Positions 1 to 10,385 of a DNA stretch of 64,000 nt are shown here, piece by piece. Each line of letters starts with the position of its first letter. Within the stretch, counting starts at the first letter, position 1. The translations under genes were made by a program, and so were the position numbers. The notes beneath the pieces are model-generated. The model was not told the DNA's origin. It saw nothing but the letters and a program-made list of their open reading frames with translations, and searched no databases. Source of the stretch: Salvator merianae (lineage: Eukaryota; Chordata; Lepidosauria; Squamata; Teiidae); NCBI GenBank assembly GCA_003586115.2, contig QVOM02000034.1, positions 19,319,684 through 19,383,683 of the forward strand, given 5' to 3'.

Positions 1-91
1 GAACCCAGTCCTGGAAGCCCTGATTGGGGATACCAGTACACTCGATTAAATGAGTCTACTGAAGCAGCAAAGTGGGGCCCTGGTCCAGAAC

Positions 92-300
92 ACAGACAGG
101 TGCATACAAATTCATCTCCCTGGGAATTTCTGGGAGCCAGCTAAGTGTCTACCCTCTTCCTTCCTTCCTTCCTTCCTTCCTTCCTTCCTTCCTTTTTTCA
201 CATGCTTGCTGGCTCCCAGAAGTTCCCAGCAAGGTGACTTCACACACATCTCGTCAGACATGAAGGGCCATCATGGGAAACCTGGCATCACCCGGTTTTT
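92..300 (+). mobile_element. Family B multi-hairpin DNA element, fragment
   Basis: The stretch aligns by eye with the middle of the elements at 8559-8984, 25434-25762 and 37018-37599. Shared parts are the 'agctaagtgtctaccc' arm, the 'cacatgcttgctggctccc' arm, and a 'catgggaaacctggcatca' segment. Positions 119-140 and 209-230 form a 22-bp stem with one mismatch, and the loop contains a TTCC microsatellite. Neither terminal repeat is evident. It is non-coding. The assignment to the same family is inference from these matches. Confidence 0.6.
156..193. repeat. (TTCC)n microsatellite
   Basis: About nine uninterrupted TTCC units lie inside the loop of the hairpin at 119-230. Other copies have a plain pyrimidine-rich loop here ('cccacttccctttg' near 8720), so the array probably grew from that seed. 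Confidence 0.95.
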
Positions 301-325
301 CACAATAACCTTGCAACTCATTTTA

Positions 326-391
326 TGACCTACCCTGGGGACCTTTTGATGAAAGGCAGGATATACATCCTTAATTAATTAATTAATTAAA
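326..391 (+). mobile_element. LINE 3' tail with (TTAA)n end
   Basis: The sequence 'accctggggaccttttgat' followed by 'gaaaggcaggatatacat' matches the 3' ends of the L2-like LINEs at 8108-8163 and 10077-10146. It ends in a (TTAA)n tract at 371-390. Only the tail is left. Confidence 0.6.
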
Positions 392-1440
392 TGGCATTAA
401 ATTAGAAAAGCCATGAAAAAGTCTGGCAACACCAAGGGAACATGGGGTTCACCTCGTGGCTGGAAGCAGCCAGAATTGGGGAAAACTTTTGAAAGATCTC
501 TTTCTCTGACACTTTGGAACTGACATGCCCTCTACTTATATCTCAGTGTCAAAAAGAAATACAGCAAAGTGCAAATTCTAACTATTTATATCAGCTGCTT
601 ATTGTCTGATAGGAATTCAAAATCAGATTAACTACAGAATAAACTGACTAGCAGGGGTACCAACGGGGCACCTACATAAGTACCTTCATTACAAGCTAAT
701 CTTGCAAAAATTTCTCTTCTGCACAGCTATTAAAGAAGCCTTCTGAAGGGGATGGCATGCACCCATCAGACCCCAGGTTGCTTCCTCCAGGCAATTTAAA
801 GCTTCCTATATTCTCTCTCCCCTGAGGATCACACTGCCTTGCCCCAGTCAAAGCCATCATCTAGGTGAGGATTTTTTGCCCAGGGAATGAGGAGGCCCAT
901 TCAGAACCCACAATTGCACCACTCCATTGCAACCATTTTTGCCTCTAAAAGAGTGGTTTAGAAGCACACACAAGGAGAGACGTTTAGGTGCATCAAAATC
1001 AGCCCCAATGCTCTTGTAGAAGAGGCCACAGATATAGGAACACTGATCTGGCTTCCATATAATAACCCTTTTTATTTCACCTAGTCATCTTATTTTGTCT
1101 ATCTGTCCCAGAATTGTCAAGTCTGATTGCCACATGCCAACATCTTCCCACAGTTTCAAACAGACGGAGACCTCCCATTCCTTCTCTAGCTAAAGATGCT
1201 GCAAGCCAAACTAAGCCACCAACACCATCTTTGGGCTCTGTCTACTCATCCAAATCCTCTCCAGATTGGTGGACCTGATGCTGACTTTTACTCCTCCAAC
1301 ATAGAACAAAGCAAAAGTTTATAAAAGGATCAGCTGATTCCAACCTCAGGCTGACTGAGGACTTTACTCACTCTTACTCACTTCCTGAATGACTAGCAAA
1401 TAACAATGATTTTCTGCCAACTCCAGACTCAATCACAAAT
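392..1440. other. No recognised feature
   Basis: Unique-looking AT-rich sequence. I see no long reading frame, no repeat shared with the rest of the window and no RNA gene. Confidence 0.5.
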
Positions 1441-1510
1441 CTCTCTTTCCCTCTCTCTCTCTCTCTCTCTCTCTCCCTCCCTCTCTCTCTCCCTCCCTCC
1501 CTCCCCCCCT
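1441..1510. repeat. (CT)n / (CCCT)n simple repeat
   Basis: Pyrimidine-only tract: CT dinucleotides first, then CCCT and a run of C. It makes reading frames on the opposite strand look arginine/glutamate-rich, but these are artefacts. Confidence 0.95.
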
Positions 1511-2429
1511 TTTGTAGCAATGTAAATAATGTCTGAACATTTTGGAGGAAGGAACAAAGAGAGCAAACGAGTGAAAAAGAGGGATTCCCCAAGAATTCTT
1601 TTGCCAAGTTATGGGCAAAGAACAGAAAAAGCTTTTGGCCCCTTGGAAGAATGGCAGAGCCTGTTTTTCATTTCCTGGAATGCTTGAAATGAATCTTTCA
1701 CTGGTGGATATTTAGGCAATCTGGATCAAAGCCCTTAAAACAGAAGGATTTCTTTAAAATAAATCTCTCTTCCAGCACATTACTGGCAACACCCTTCACA
1801 AAGCTCTGCATCTGCACATGGCGAAAGAGTTTATACAGAACTCATCTGAGTTCATATATCCTTCTCTCTACTTTTAGGCAGGAAGTGTGGAAGCATTACA
1901 ATCACAGTCCCTTCCCCCTTTCGCATTAACAGAAAAGACCTTCAATTGTAGATAATGCGGAGGCTGCTATCTGCACCTCTCTGTTCCCCACTGTCAATTT
2001 CAAAGACCAGTCTTTGAAACTGACAGTGGGGGAATGCTTTGAAGAGCTCTGAGAGCACTTTAAAACAGCCTGCTGCTAAGCGTCACAACTGCACTTATGG
2101 CAGCACTGCACGGAGAAGCACAACATCCATGCAGATTCTGTACTCTTCCCCTACACTGAATGCTCCACTGAGGGGTAATGCTGTACAGACACTGCACCCT
2201 CATTGCACATTCAAAGCGCCATAAAGGTGTCATGGCGATCCTACCTTGGTCATCATTCAGGCACAAGGCACAAGCATCCAATGAATAATTTTGAAACGTG
2301 TCAAGCATGTACGGCATATGCTGCCATCTAAATGTGCAGGAAAAAATGTGGCCAAAGGCAGCTTTCTATAGAGAACAAAAAAAAGCAACTCAGACGCATG
2401 CTAGCACCAGAGACATGTTAGAAAAGCGT
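1511..2429. other. No recognised gene; contains a hairpin at 1986-2031
   Basis: No coding signal. The only structure seen is a 22-bp inverted repeat. Positions 1986-2007 pair with 2010-2031 with one mismatch, and the arms are separated by two bases. The stem may be the core of an old foldback element. It is too tight and too perfect for a typical microRNA precursor. Confidence 0.5.
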
Positions 2430-2645
2430 AATAAGAACATAAGAACATAAGAGGAGCCTTGCTGGATCAGGTCACGGCCCATCTAGTCCAGCATTCTGTT
2501 TCACACAGTGGCCCACCAATTGCTTCTGGGCATTCCCAAGCAGAAGACAAAGGCAAAACCTTCACCTGCTCTTGACTCCCCGCAAATGGTTTTACAGACA
2601 TCCTGCCTCTCTTTCCAACCTGGAGGCAGTACCCAGGCATCCATT

Positions 2646-5492
2646 CTAGTAGCCATTGATACACCTGACCTCCATGAATCTGTCCAATCCCTTCTTAAAA
2701 CTGTCCAGGCTGATGGCTGTCCCCACCTCATCCGGTAATAAATTCCACATACCAACGACCCTCTGGGTGAAAAAATACTTCCCCTTGTCAGTCCGAACTC
2801 TCCTACCCATCAGCTTCAGAGAGTGCCCCCTGGTCCTAGTGTTGTGTGCGAGAGAAAAAAACTTCTCTCTATCCACCTTATCCATACTGTACATTATTTT
2901 ATATACTTCAATCAGGTCTCCTCTTAAACGCCACTTATCAAGGCTGAAGAGGCCAAGGCATTGCAGCCTGATTTCATAAGGAAGGTGCTCCAGCTCCTTG
3001 ATCATTCCGGTTGCCCTTTTTTGCACCTTCTCCAATTCCACAATATCCTTTCTGAGGTGAGGTGACCAGAATTGTACACAATATTCCAAGTGTGGCCTCA
3101 CCATAGATTTGTAAAGAGGCACAATTACACTTGCCAACTTGTTTTCTATTCCCTTCCTTATTACCCCTAGCACTGAATTTGCTTTTTTCACTGCCGCTGC
3201 ACACTGGGTTGACACCTTCATTGAGCTGTCTACCAGAACCCCAAGATCCTTTTCCTGGTCTGTCACAGAAAATTTGGCCCCCATCAGTTTATAGGTGTAA
3301 TTGGGGTTCTTTGTCCCAATGTGCATCACTTTGCACTTGCTAAGACTGAAGTGCATTTGCCACTTCTTTGCCCACTCACCCAATGTCAAGAGATCCCTCT
3401 GGAGCTCTTTACAATCACTTTCCATTTTTACTACCCTGAACAATTTAGTGTCATCAGCAAACTTTGCTAACTCACTACTTACTCCTGTGTCGAGATCATT
3501 TATGAATAAATTAAAAAGCAGGGGTCCTAATACTGAACCTTGTGGGACCCCATTTTTCACCTCTTTCCACTCTGAGAACTGACCATTTATTCCTACTCTC
3601 TGTTTCCTGTCCTTAAGCCAATTACCAATCCAGGACAGGACCTGTCCTCTTATTCCGTGATATGCTGAGTTTATTCAGGAGTCTTTGATGAGGGGCTTTG
3701 TCAAAAGCCTTCTGAAAGTCCAGACAGACAATGTCAACTGGATCACCTTTATCCACATGTTTATTAACACTTCCAAAGAATTCTAACAAGTTTGTAAGGC
3801 CTGATTTACCTTTGCAGAAGCCATGCTGATTTTCTTTCAGCAATGCTTGCTTTTCTATGTGTTTAGTAATTTTATCCTTAATTATGGTTTCCATCACTTT
3901 ACCTGGAACTGATGTTAAGCTGACTGGTCTGTAATTTCCTGGATCACCCCTTGATCCATTTTTGAAGATCGGTGTCACATTTGCCACCCTCCAGTCTTCA
4001 GGCACAGAGCCTGATTTTAGGGAAAGATTATATATTTTGGCTAGAAGTTCAGCAATTTCAAATTTGAGTTCTTTAAGAACTCTCGGATGAATGCCATCTG
4101 GTCCTGGTGATGTGTTAGCATTTAGTTTATCAAGACAAGCAAGAACCCTCCTCCTTGGTTACCACTATCTGACCTACTTCTTCTGACTCTCTCCCTGAAA
4201 GGATTGACTCAGCTGCTGGCATATGCTCTCTGTCCTCCTCAGTAAAAACAGAGGCAAAAAAATCATTTAGCCTTTCTGCAATCTCTGTGTCCTCTGTAAT
4301 TATCCCCTTCTGTTCATTATGATCTAGTGGTCCAACTGCTTTTCTGGTTGGATTCCTACTTCTGATATACTTAAATAATTCCTTGTTATTTCTCTTGATG
4401 TTCTTAGCAATGTGCTCCTCAAATTTCTTCTTAGCATTCCTAATTGCTGCCTTGCATTTGTTCTGCCAGAGTTTATGTTCTTTCCTGTTCTCCTCATTAG
4501 GACAAGCCTTCCATTTTCTGAATGCTCTTTCTTTGCTTTTAATGACTTCCCTTACTGCACGTAAGCCACACTGGTGTCCTTTTGGACTTGGCAGTTTCTT
4601 TCCTTCTTTTAGGTATGCATTCTAATTGAGCCTCCATTAATGTGCTTTTAAATAGTTTCCAAGCATTTTGGAGTGATTGAACTCTTCTAACCTTCCCTTT
4701 CGATTTTCTTTTTACCAGTTTTCTCATTTTAGACAAATTTCCCTTATGAAAGTTTAAGGTTTCCGTATTCCATTATGACAACAACATAGTGTCTGTATTT
4801 AAATTGAAGGTTATCATATTGTGATCGCTGTTCCCTATCGAATTAGTTACAGTGACATTTTCTAGTAGATCCTGTGTATTACTTAGGATCAAGTCTAGGA
4901 TTCCCTTTCTCCTGGTTGGTTCCACAACCAGCTGCTCAAGACAACAGTCATTTACCATGTCTAGGAATTTTATCTCCCTCTCATGAGTTAAATAAGAGTT
5001 CACCCAGTCTATGCAAGGGTAGTTGAAGCTTCCCATTATAACCACCCTTCCCTTTTTTGATGCTTCCATGACCTCATTTTCCAATTGCTGGTCTTCTTCA
5101 TGAGTTTGGTTGGGAGGTTGATAGCATGTCCCTAACGTTAGACTTGTTTTCTGACCTGGTATTGTTACCCATAATGTTTCTATGGATGGGTCTGTTTTAT
5201 CTGGAAGTTCCAGTTCATAAGATTCTATCTCTTCCTTAACATATAAGGCTACACCACCTCCAATTCGCCCTTTCCGGTCTTTCCGGTACAGTTTGTAACC
5301 TGGGATCACTGTATCCCATTGGTTTTCATCAGTCCCACAGGTTTCAGTAATGGCAATAATATCAATATTTTTATCTATCACTAAACATTCCAGCTTCCCT
5401 ATTTTGGCTCGGAGGCTTCTGGCATTTGCGTGCAGGCATTTGTATGCACTCTTCTGTGGAAAGTACTGCTGTTTAGGATCATGTGCAATCAC
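2646..5492 (-). pseudogene. CR1 ORF2: endonuclease and reverse transcriptase, frameshifted
   Basis: The protein made target-site nicks and copied CR1 RNA. The first part (5492-4773) is an APE-type endonuclease with 'NARSLRAK', 'IIAITET' and a 'GNSDHNMI' block near its C-end. A linker piece lies at 4736-4539. The reverse transcriptase follows in two pieces. In 4005-3622 it shows 'WRVANVTPIFKNGSR', 'NYRPVSLTS' and 'VCLDFQKAFDKAPH'. In 3560-2646 it shows 'NGVPQGSVLGPLLFN' and the catalytic 'FADD' at about 3461-3450. The C-terminal 'MEVRCINGY' ends at a normal CR1 stop. Several frame changes and stops between the pieces make it non-functional. The true start codon lies in a decayed stretch upstream of 5492. 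Confidence 0.92.
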
Positions 5493-5611
5493 AGACTGCT
5501 TCTTGCCCCTTTTTACTTGAATACTACTGACTAGTTTCCCACTCTGCTGACTAAACTGTGCACTTTCACGAACTGGATGCTGCCCAGCTCCTATTGCCTT
5601 TCCCCCAGGGA

Positions 5612-6507
5612 TTAGTTTAAAAGCTGCTCTGCGACCTTTTTAATATTAAGCGCCAGCAGTCTGGTTCCATCTTGGTTCAAGTGCAACCCATCCGTTTTAT
5701 ACAGGTTTGTCTTGTCCCAAAATGTTCCCCAGTTCCTGACAAATCTAAACCCTTCGACACCGCTGCCTCATCCACACATTGAGGCTCCTGAGTTCTGCCT
5801 GTCTAGCTGGCCCTGTGCGTGGAACAGATAGCATTTCTGAGAATGCAACCTTAGAGGTCCTGGATTTCAATCTTCTACCTAAATTTGGCTTCCAGGACCC
5901 CCCGCTTAACATTCCCAACATTATTGATACCGACATGTACCATGACCACTGGCTCCTCCCCAGCACTGTCTACCAACCTATGTAGATGCTGCTTGATGTC
6001 TGCAACCTTTGCACCTGGCAGGCAAGTCACCATGCAGTCTACACGCCCATCACAAACCCGTCTCTCTATATTTCTAATAATCGAATCACCCACTACAAGA
6101 AGCCCCCCACCCACCATCCTTGGAGGAGTATCCTCAGTGCAAAAGGATACAGGCACATCCTCTAAAGAAGGGGTCCCGACTAAGGGAGCCTGTCCCTCTT
6201 CCTCAGCCTGACATCCTCCCCGCCTTAGACCTCCACTCTCCAAGGCAGCTGAAGGGCTGCACACCATGGAGTGGGATGCTCCTACTGCATCCCTAGAGGC
6301 ATCATTCTCATGCCTATCACTCTCTCTCTGCTTCTCCAGGTCCACTACCTTGGCTTCAAGGGAAGAAACCCTTTCCTTGAGAGCCAGGAGCTCATCACAC
6401 CGAGCACACACCCACGACTTCTGCCCAGCAGACAGATAATCATACTTATGACACTCGATGCAATACACTGGAAAGCCCCCCTTCTCCTGCTGGCTGTCTA
6501 CCTTCAT
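5612..6507 (-). pseudogene. CR1 ORF1: zinc-finger-like, coiled coil and SGNH esterase domains
   Basis: ORF1 starts with a Met at 6507. Residues 15-40 contain a C-x2-C ... C-x2-C pattern ('YCIEC', 'CARC') like the PHD-type finger known in CR1 ORF1. Next is a leucine-rich coiled coil ('LLALKERVSSLEAKV'). The second half is an esterase of the SGNH type: block I is 'VVGDSII', 'VMVHVGINNV' follows, and the last block is 'TDGLHLNQDG' near 5660, which supplies the catalytic Asp and His. A frameshift lies between about 5966 and 5875. After it the frame runs on to a stop at 5612-5614. The esterase is a known feature of CR1 ORF1, and its exact role in retrotransposition is unsettled. Confidence 0.85.
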
Positions 6508-7222
6508 TTCTCTTAAATTATTTAAATTGTTTTATTTAAAAATAAATTATTTTTGTTTCAGTTACTATTTCAATTACCTTCCTTTTTACTTTGAATTATT
6601 TAAATTGTTACTTTAAGATAAGCTACTATTTGAATTATTTTACTTTATTAAATTAAACAAAAAAGTGGCTACGTATTTAAATTATTTAATTGTTTTAGCT
6701 TATTTTTACTTTTCCTTACAATTTAAGTTCTTTTACTTGATGCTTTTTGGGGAAAAAAAGTCTAAATTAATATTTTACTGTTTTATTACAATATATATTT
6801 CGCGCACCTAGCAGCACGCGGGCCACTTCCTGTTTTTCCCACCTGAAGGGAGTGACCAAGTATGCTAATCCCCATTGTTAGCTCCTCTTGGTCACCAACA
6901 CTGAAATGAACTGCTTCTTCCTGTTTTCTGTTCCTGTTAATCCCCTTTGTTAGCTTCTCTAGGTCACCAACAACAGTAAGCCTCTCCTCCCTCAGACCAT
7001 GTGCTCAGGCTAATTTAGGGGAAAAAATGCCCACCTCTAGCAGCTACACCAGCCACAGCTAGTGTCCAACACCCTCTGCAAAACCCAGAGTATCCACCCC
7101 ACAAACGTACCAGAGCCCAGTAGTTCTTCCTCCAATTTTCTCTTCCAAGTTCCTGGTCTCAGGAGAGCAACCTTCCTCCACTTGAGAACACACTCTCAAG
7201 TCTCATAGTTGGGGGGGGGGGG
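6508..7222 (-). other. CR1 5' untranslated region
   Basis: Non-coding sequence upstream of ORF1. 6508-6800 is very AT-rich, with 'aaattatttaaattg' motifs. 6800-7200 is more mixed and contains an imperfect tandem duplication. One unit is near 6862-6901 ('ctaatccccattgttagct', 'cttggtcaccaaca') and the other near 6936-6972 ('ttaatcccctttgttagct', 'taggtcaccaaca'), with a period of about 74 bp. In LINEs this region carries the internal promoter. Its outer edge at the G-run is a guess. Confidence 0.55.
7211..7222. repeat. poly-G run
   Basis: Twelve uninterrupted G residues at the putative upstream edge of the CR1. Confidence 0.9.
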
Positions 7223-7446
7223 TACATTTGGAACGTCACCTAAGTTACAATGGGTTACCAGTTCAGTATTTCATTAGCTTGCCAATTAACTGATATATTT
7301 TGCCAGAGTGATATTCTGTGAAGAAAAAAATAAATTACCAAGCCATCCTGACATACATGTTCAGTGTTAACAGTTAAAATTCTGCGGAATCCCTTATAGA
7401 GCTCATTTCTAAAAATATCCCAAAATTAAAAACTTTAGAAGACTCT

Positions 7447-7880
7447 TAGGCCAGCTCCAGATGTCAGCTGAATATATTGCTAACAAGCACTATCCCAGAG
7501 TATAGCCCCTCCAGAATTATTGCTTGTTACCTAGACAGCGTGGGGGCCAGCGTTGTCTGTGCACATTTTAGTGAAGCACACATCTGGGTATTTTGCTCGT
7601 GCAAAATACCCAGAAGTGCATGATTGCAACCACGACATATGCACAGCCATTTTTTCCAGCCCCTGCACATGCATGGTTGGCACTTCCAGGATGGCAACTC
7701 CCCTCTAGATGGTAAATTACAGCATTCTTTCGGGAAAATCTGCCATCACAGTCAGGTTTCCCCACAATAGGGTATAGCAGGATTTAGTAGGGATATAGTG
7801 GGGCTATGGTGAGTTGCCACAGATATGTGTGGCAATCCCACCATAGCGTAGATGTAATGGCACTATATTTTCTCCATCTG
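7447..7880 (+). mobile_element. Family B-related multi-hairpin DNA element
   Basis: The ends carry 'cagctccagatgtcag' and 'ttctccatctgaat', which resemble the family B termini. Two hairpins are clear. One is a perfect 14-bp stem, 7583-7596 with 7601-7614, with a four-base loop. The other pairs 7804-7821 with 7828-7846 and occupies the same place near the right end as the hairpin at 10311-10346, but uses a different sequence ('CTATGGTG', 'TTGCCACA'). No transposase is encoded. The family link is inference from layout and short motifs. Confidence 0.5.
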
Positions 7881-7884
7881 AATA

Positions 7885-8163
7885 GGGCACTCAGGATAGG
7901 GCTTCCTCAGTGATGGCTCCCAGACTATGGAATCACCTCCCTCCTGTGGTGCGTCATGCACCTTCACTTTGTATGTTTAGGAAAACAGTGAAGATGCACC
8001 ACTTTGCCCTGGCCTTTGGCCAAAGAAGGAAACAGCTTTTCCTCCCCAATTTCAGACACTGTTATTGTCTTAATATGTTCATTTCATATTGGTTTTTAAT
8101 GTTGTAACCCGCCCTGAGACCTTTGGGTATAGGACAGGATAAAAATGCAAATAAATAAATAAA
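7885..8163 (+). mobile_element. L2-like LINE 3' end
   Basis: This is the last part of a non-LTR reverse transcriptase plus its 3' tail. The frame from 7910 reads 'MAPRLWNHLPP', then 'SLCMFRKTVKMHHFALAFG'. This is the 'APRLWNSLP ... FK..LKTHLF' signature at the C-end of L2/CR1-superfamily ORF2. It is followed by 'taacccgccctgagacct' and an (AAAT)n tail. The element is truncated far from its 5' end. The clade assignment within L2/CR1-like elements is uncertain. Confidence 0.75.
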
Positions 8164-8199
8164 AAGTGAATTTCCAGGATGGATTTCATTATCCTGCTT

Positions 8200-8350
8200 A
8201 TATTGAAGAAGGTTAAGACAGGATTGATGGTTCTCTCCCTTTAATCCTCATATCAACCTTTCAGTAGATTAAGGGCTGAATGAAAGATTTGAATCCAGGT
8301 CTTCCTAGGTAATTCTGTGCTCTATCCATTACACCACATTTGCTGTCCAT
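8200..8350 (-). mobile_element. tRNA-headed SINE, minus strand
   Basis: On the minus strand the sequence starts 'atgtggtgtaatggataga', then 'agacctggattcaaat'. This is the A-box and B-box arrangement of a tRNA-derived pol III promoter, as in common squamate SINEs. The tail towards 8200 is decayed. Confidence 0.65.
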
Positions 8351-8558
8351 TTTTTGTTTTGATTATGAGTTGCCTTCCAGGCTGGCCAGTATGAAATCTC
8401 TCTGCAAGGAAGAACAGTTCCATCCTGGCCCATTAGCCTGGCCAATTGCGCTATCATGAAGGTAAAGTGGACAAGAAGAGAATAGTGTGTGCACTTTGAG
8501 CACTAGCAGCAAATGCAGAATATAAATGCCATAAAAAATATCAAGCATGGCTTTCTTA

Positions 8559-8984
8559 GGGTGCCTCCAGATGGCAGGAGACAACTGTAGGATCTCCTTT
8601 AGACCCCACAATTGCCTCTTGCTGCCCCTGCCAGACACAGGGAAGGGCAACCCCAGGCTCTTACCTCTGTCTGCAGGATCCTTCCATTATTTGCAAATAC
8701 CTAGAAGCTAGTCAAGTGTCCACCCACTTCCCTTTGTTTTTTTCTCATGCACCAGGCTGGTACCTGGATATTTTCAAGAAGAATAATGGAAGGAGTCGGC
8801 AGACAGAGGTAAACAATCACTATTACAGGAAACCTGGCATTGTTGTCAGATTTTCCATAATAGTGATGTTTCAGGATGTTGCCTCAATATCCCAGAACTA
8901 TATTGGGAATATCACGGATATGTACAGCATTCCCAATACAGTCCTGGGAGAATCGCAGGTTTTAGCCCACATCTGGAGGCACAC
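8559..8984 (+). mobile_element. Family B multi-hairpin DNA element, complete copy
   Basis: Terminal inverted repeats are exact over 13 bp: 'GTGCCTCCAGATG' at 8561-8573 and its complement at 8970-8982. Inside are four potential hairpins in series. The first pairs 'ggcaggagacaactg' with 'caattgcctcttgctgcc'. The second brackets a pyrimidine tract. The third pairs 'atcactattacagg' with 'ccataatagtgat'. The fourth pairs 'tattgggaat' with 'attcccaata'. The length of about 425 bp with no reading frame marks it as non-autonomous. A target-site duplication is not obvious. The superfamily is not recognised. Confidence 0.75.
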
Positions 8985-9370
8985 CTACAGTGGTGGCTGG
9001 CAGGCAAGGTGGAGCAATAGGGCTGCTTTTCTTCGGTGGCTTTGAAGAGGCTTAGAACACATTGGAGCAAAGTCTTGTTTGTCACATTCCACAAATCGCC
9101 ATTCAGACTCGCTCCTCTACGCTGGCTGCCTCTGACTGCATACGTATCTCCTGCAAAAGGGAGGAGGAAACAGAAGAGAGCACAGATTGCCTAAAACCAG
9201 CATGTGCTAATGTATGTCTTGTTGCAAGTTTTGAAAAAAAAATGCTACAATTAAAATAGATCCATTGCACTACAGCATGGAAAACTACAACTGACTGAGC
9301 TGTATGCAATCCAGGTGTTCACTGTCAGCCTCTTCTTTCTCTAGTCTTAAGGTCCATGGTCCTTCATCTG

Positions 9371-9510
9371 AGGCTGCATCCAGACATCACTTACTTATTC
9401 CACTATAATTGCATATTCCAGAATAAAGCATGGATATTTTGGAATATCCATGATTTATTCCGGAATATTCAGATAAGTGGAAGTAGTAGGCAGCATCTGG
9501 ATGCAGTCTG
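9371..9510. mobile_element. Palindromic short DNA element
   Basis: Ends are 'aggctgcatccagac' and its near complement 'gtctggatgcag' type sequence ('catctggatgcagtct'). The centre is a strong palindrome: 'attccagaataaagcatgg' pairs with 'ccatgatttattccggaat'. Nearly the whole 140 bp folds back on itself. Its ends resemble family B termini ('CATCTGGA'). Confidence 0.65.
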
Positions 9511-9854
9511 TGTTTGCAACAGGAGACTTTCAAGTGGGCCCTCCAATTGCCTTTCAAATGAAGTGCACATAAAGCCATCCTGACTGTGACCAATTTTCAT
9601 TTGGCAATCTGTTTTGTCTTTTTCCTGTAGAAGGCCTTTCAAATAGAACATTCCTTACTTGCAGTTTTAACCTGTTCTATCCCCTTAGAACTCATTCACC
9701 TCATTCTACTGAATGCAAATCCTGACACTTTAAAAGATTGCATTGAAACACATGAAAGTAATGACCCCCCCCCCCCAAAAGAAAAGGCCTTGAGCCTCTG
9801 GACTGCAGGGGAGGGCACTTCTGGTTGTTCTACCACCCTCAGTAGCAAAAGGGG

Positions 9855-10150
9855 TGGGCACCCGGGATAGGGCTTTCTCAGTGGTGGCTCCCAGATTATG
9901 GAATAGTCTCCCCTCTGAGGTGTGTCACGCACCTTCACTTTATATGTTTAGGAAAGCAGTGAAGACGCACCTCTTTGCCCTGGCCTTTGGCTAAATAAGG
10001 AAATAGCTTTTCCTCCCCACTTTCAGGCACTGTGATTGTTTTAGTATGTTCATTTTATATTGGTTTTTAATATTGTAACCCGCCCTGAGATCTTTGGTTA
10101 TTGGTTGGGATAAAAATTCAAATAATAAATAAATAAATAAATAAATATAG
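9855..10150 (+). mobile_element. L2-like LINE 3' end
   Basis: Same element as 7885-8163 and colinear with it. The decayed frame reads roughly 'FSVVAPRLWN', 'LYMFRKAVKTHLFALAFG', followed by 'taacccgccctgagatc' and an (AAAT)n tail at 10121-10146. The peptide is closer to the family consensus than the other copy. Confidence 0.75.
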
Positions 10151-10199
10151 AGAAAGTGTTGGAGGGTTGGGAATGAGTATGAGACAGAGATAAAATAAT

Positions 10200-10385
10200 G
10201 CAAGGAGCCAGCAGATGGAGGTAAGCAATCGGTATTACGGGAAATCACATTGTTGCCAGATTTCCTGTCATATCAATACATCAGAATTTTGATCTATTAA
10301 CCCAGGACTGTATTGGGAATGCCAGATATGTATGGCATTCCCAATATAGGCCTGGCAGAATTGTGGGTTTTAACTCACACCTGAG
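10200..10385 (+). mobile_element. Family B DNA element, right half
   Basis: It matches 8795-8975. The third hairpin is present in decayed form ('ttacgggaaat'). The fourth is perfect over 14 bp: 10311-10324 with 10333-10346. The copy ends near 'aactcacacctgag' where a terminal repeat would be expected. The left half is missing, and an L2-like LINE tail stands just upstream. Confidence 0.65.

Larger units (their letters stand above)
2430..7222 (-). mobile_element. CR1: Near full-length CR1 LINE
   Basis: A non-LTR retrotransposon of the CR1 clade, which copies itself through RNA by target-primed reverse transcription. Read on the minus strand it has a 5' untranslated region (about 7222-6508), ORF1 (6507-5612), ORF2 (about 5492-2646) and a 3' untranslated region. 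The 3' end is a short TTCTTATG repeat at 2430-2450, and an inherited 'ttgctggatcagg' motif lies near it. Both reading frames are broken by frameshifts, so the copy is dead, but the length is close to a complete CR1. The 5' limit is set at a poly-G run and is uncertain. Older CR1 copies in the window are all 5'-truncated. Confidence 0.93.

Noticed and set aside
1374..1618. Arg/Glu-rich minus-strand proteins
   Set aside because: They are translations of the (CT)n repeat at 1441-1510.
1986..2031. A microRNA precursor
   Set aside because: A two-base loop and nearly perfect 22-bp stem do not fit a typical precursor hairpin; no supporting expression evidence.
2508..3582. Plus-strand proteins at 2508-3582
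   Set aside because: Shadow frames opposite the CR1 reverse transcriptase.
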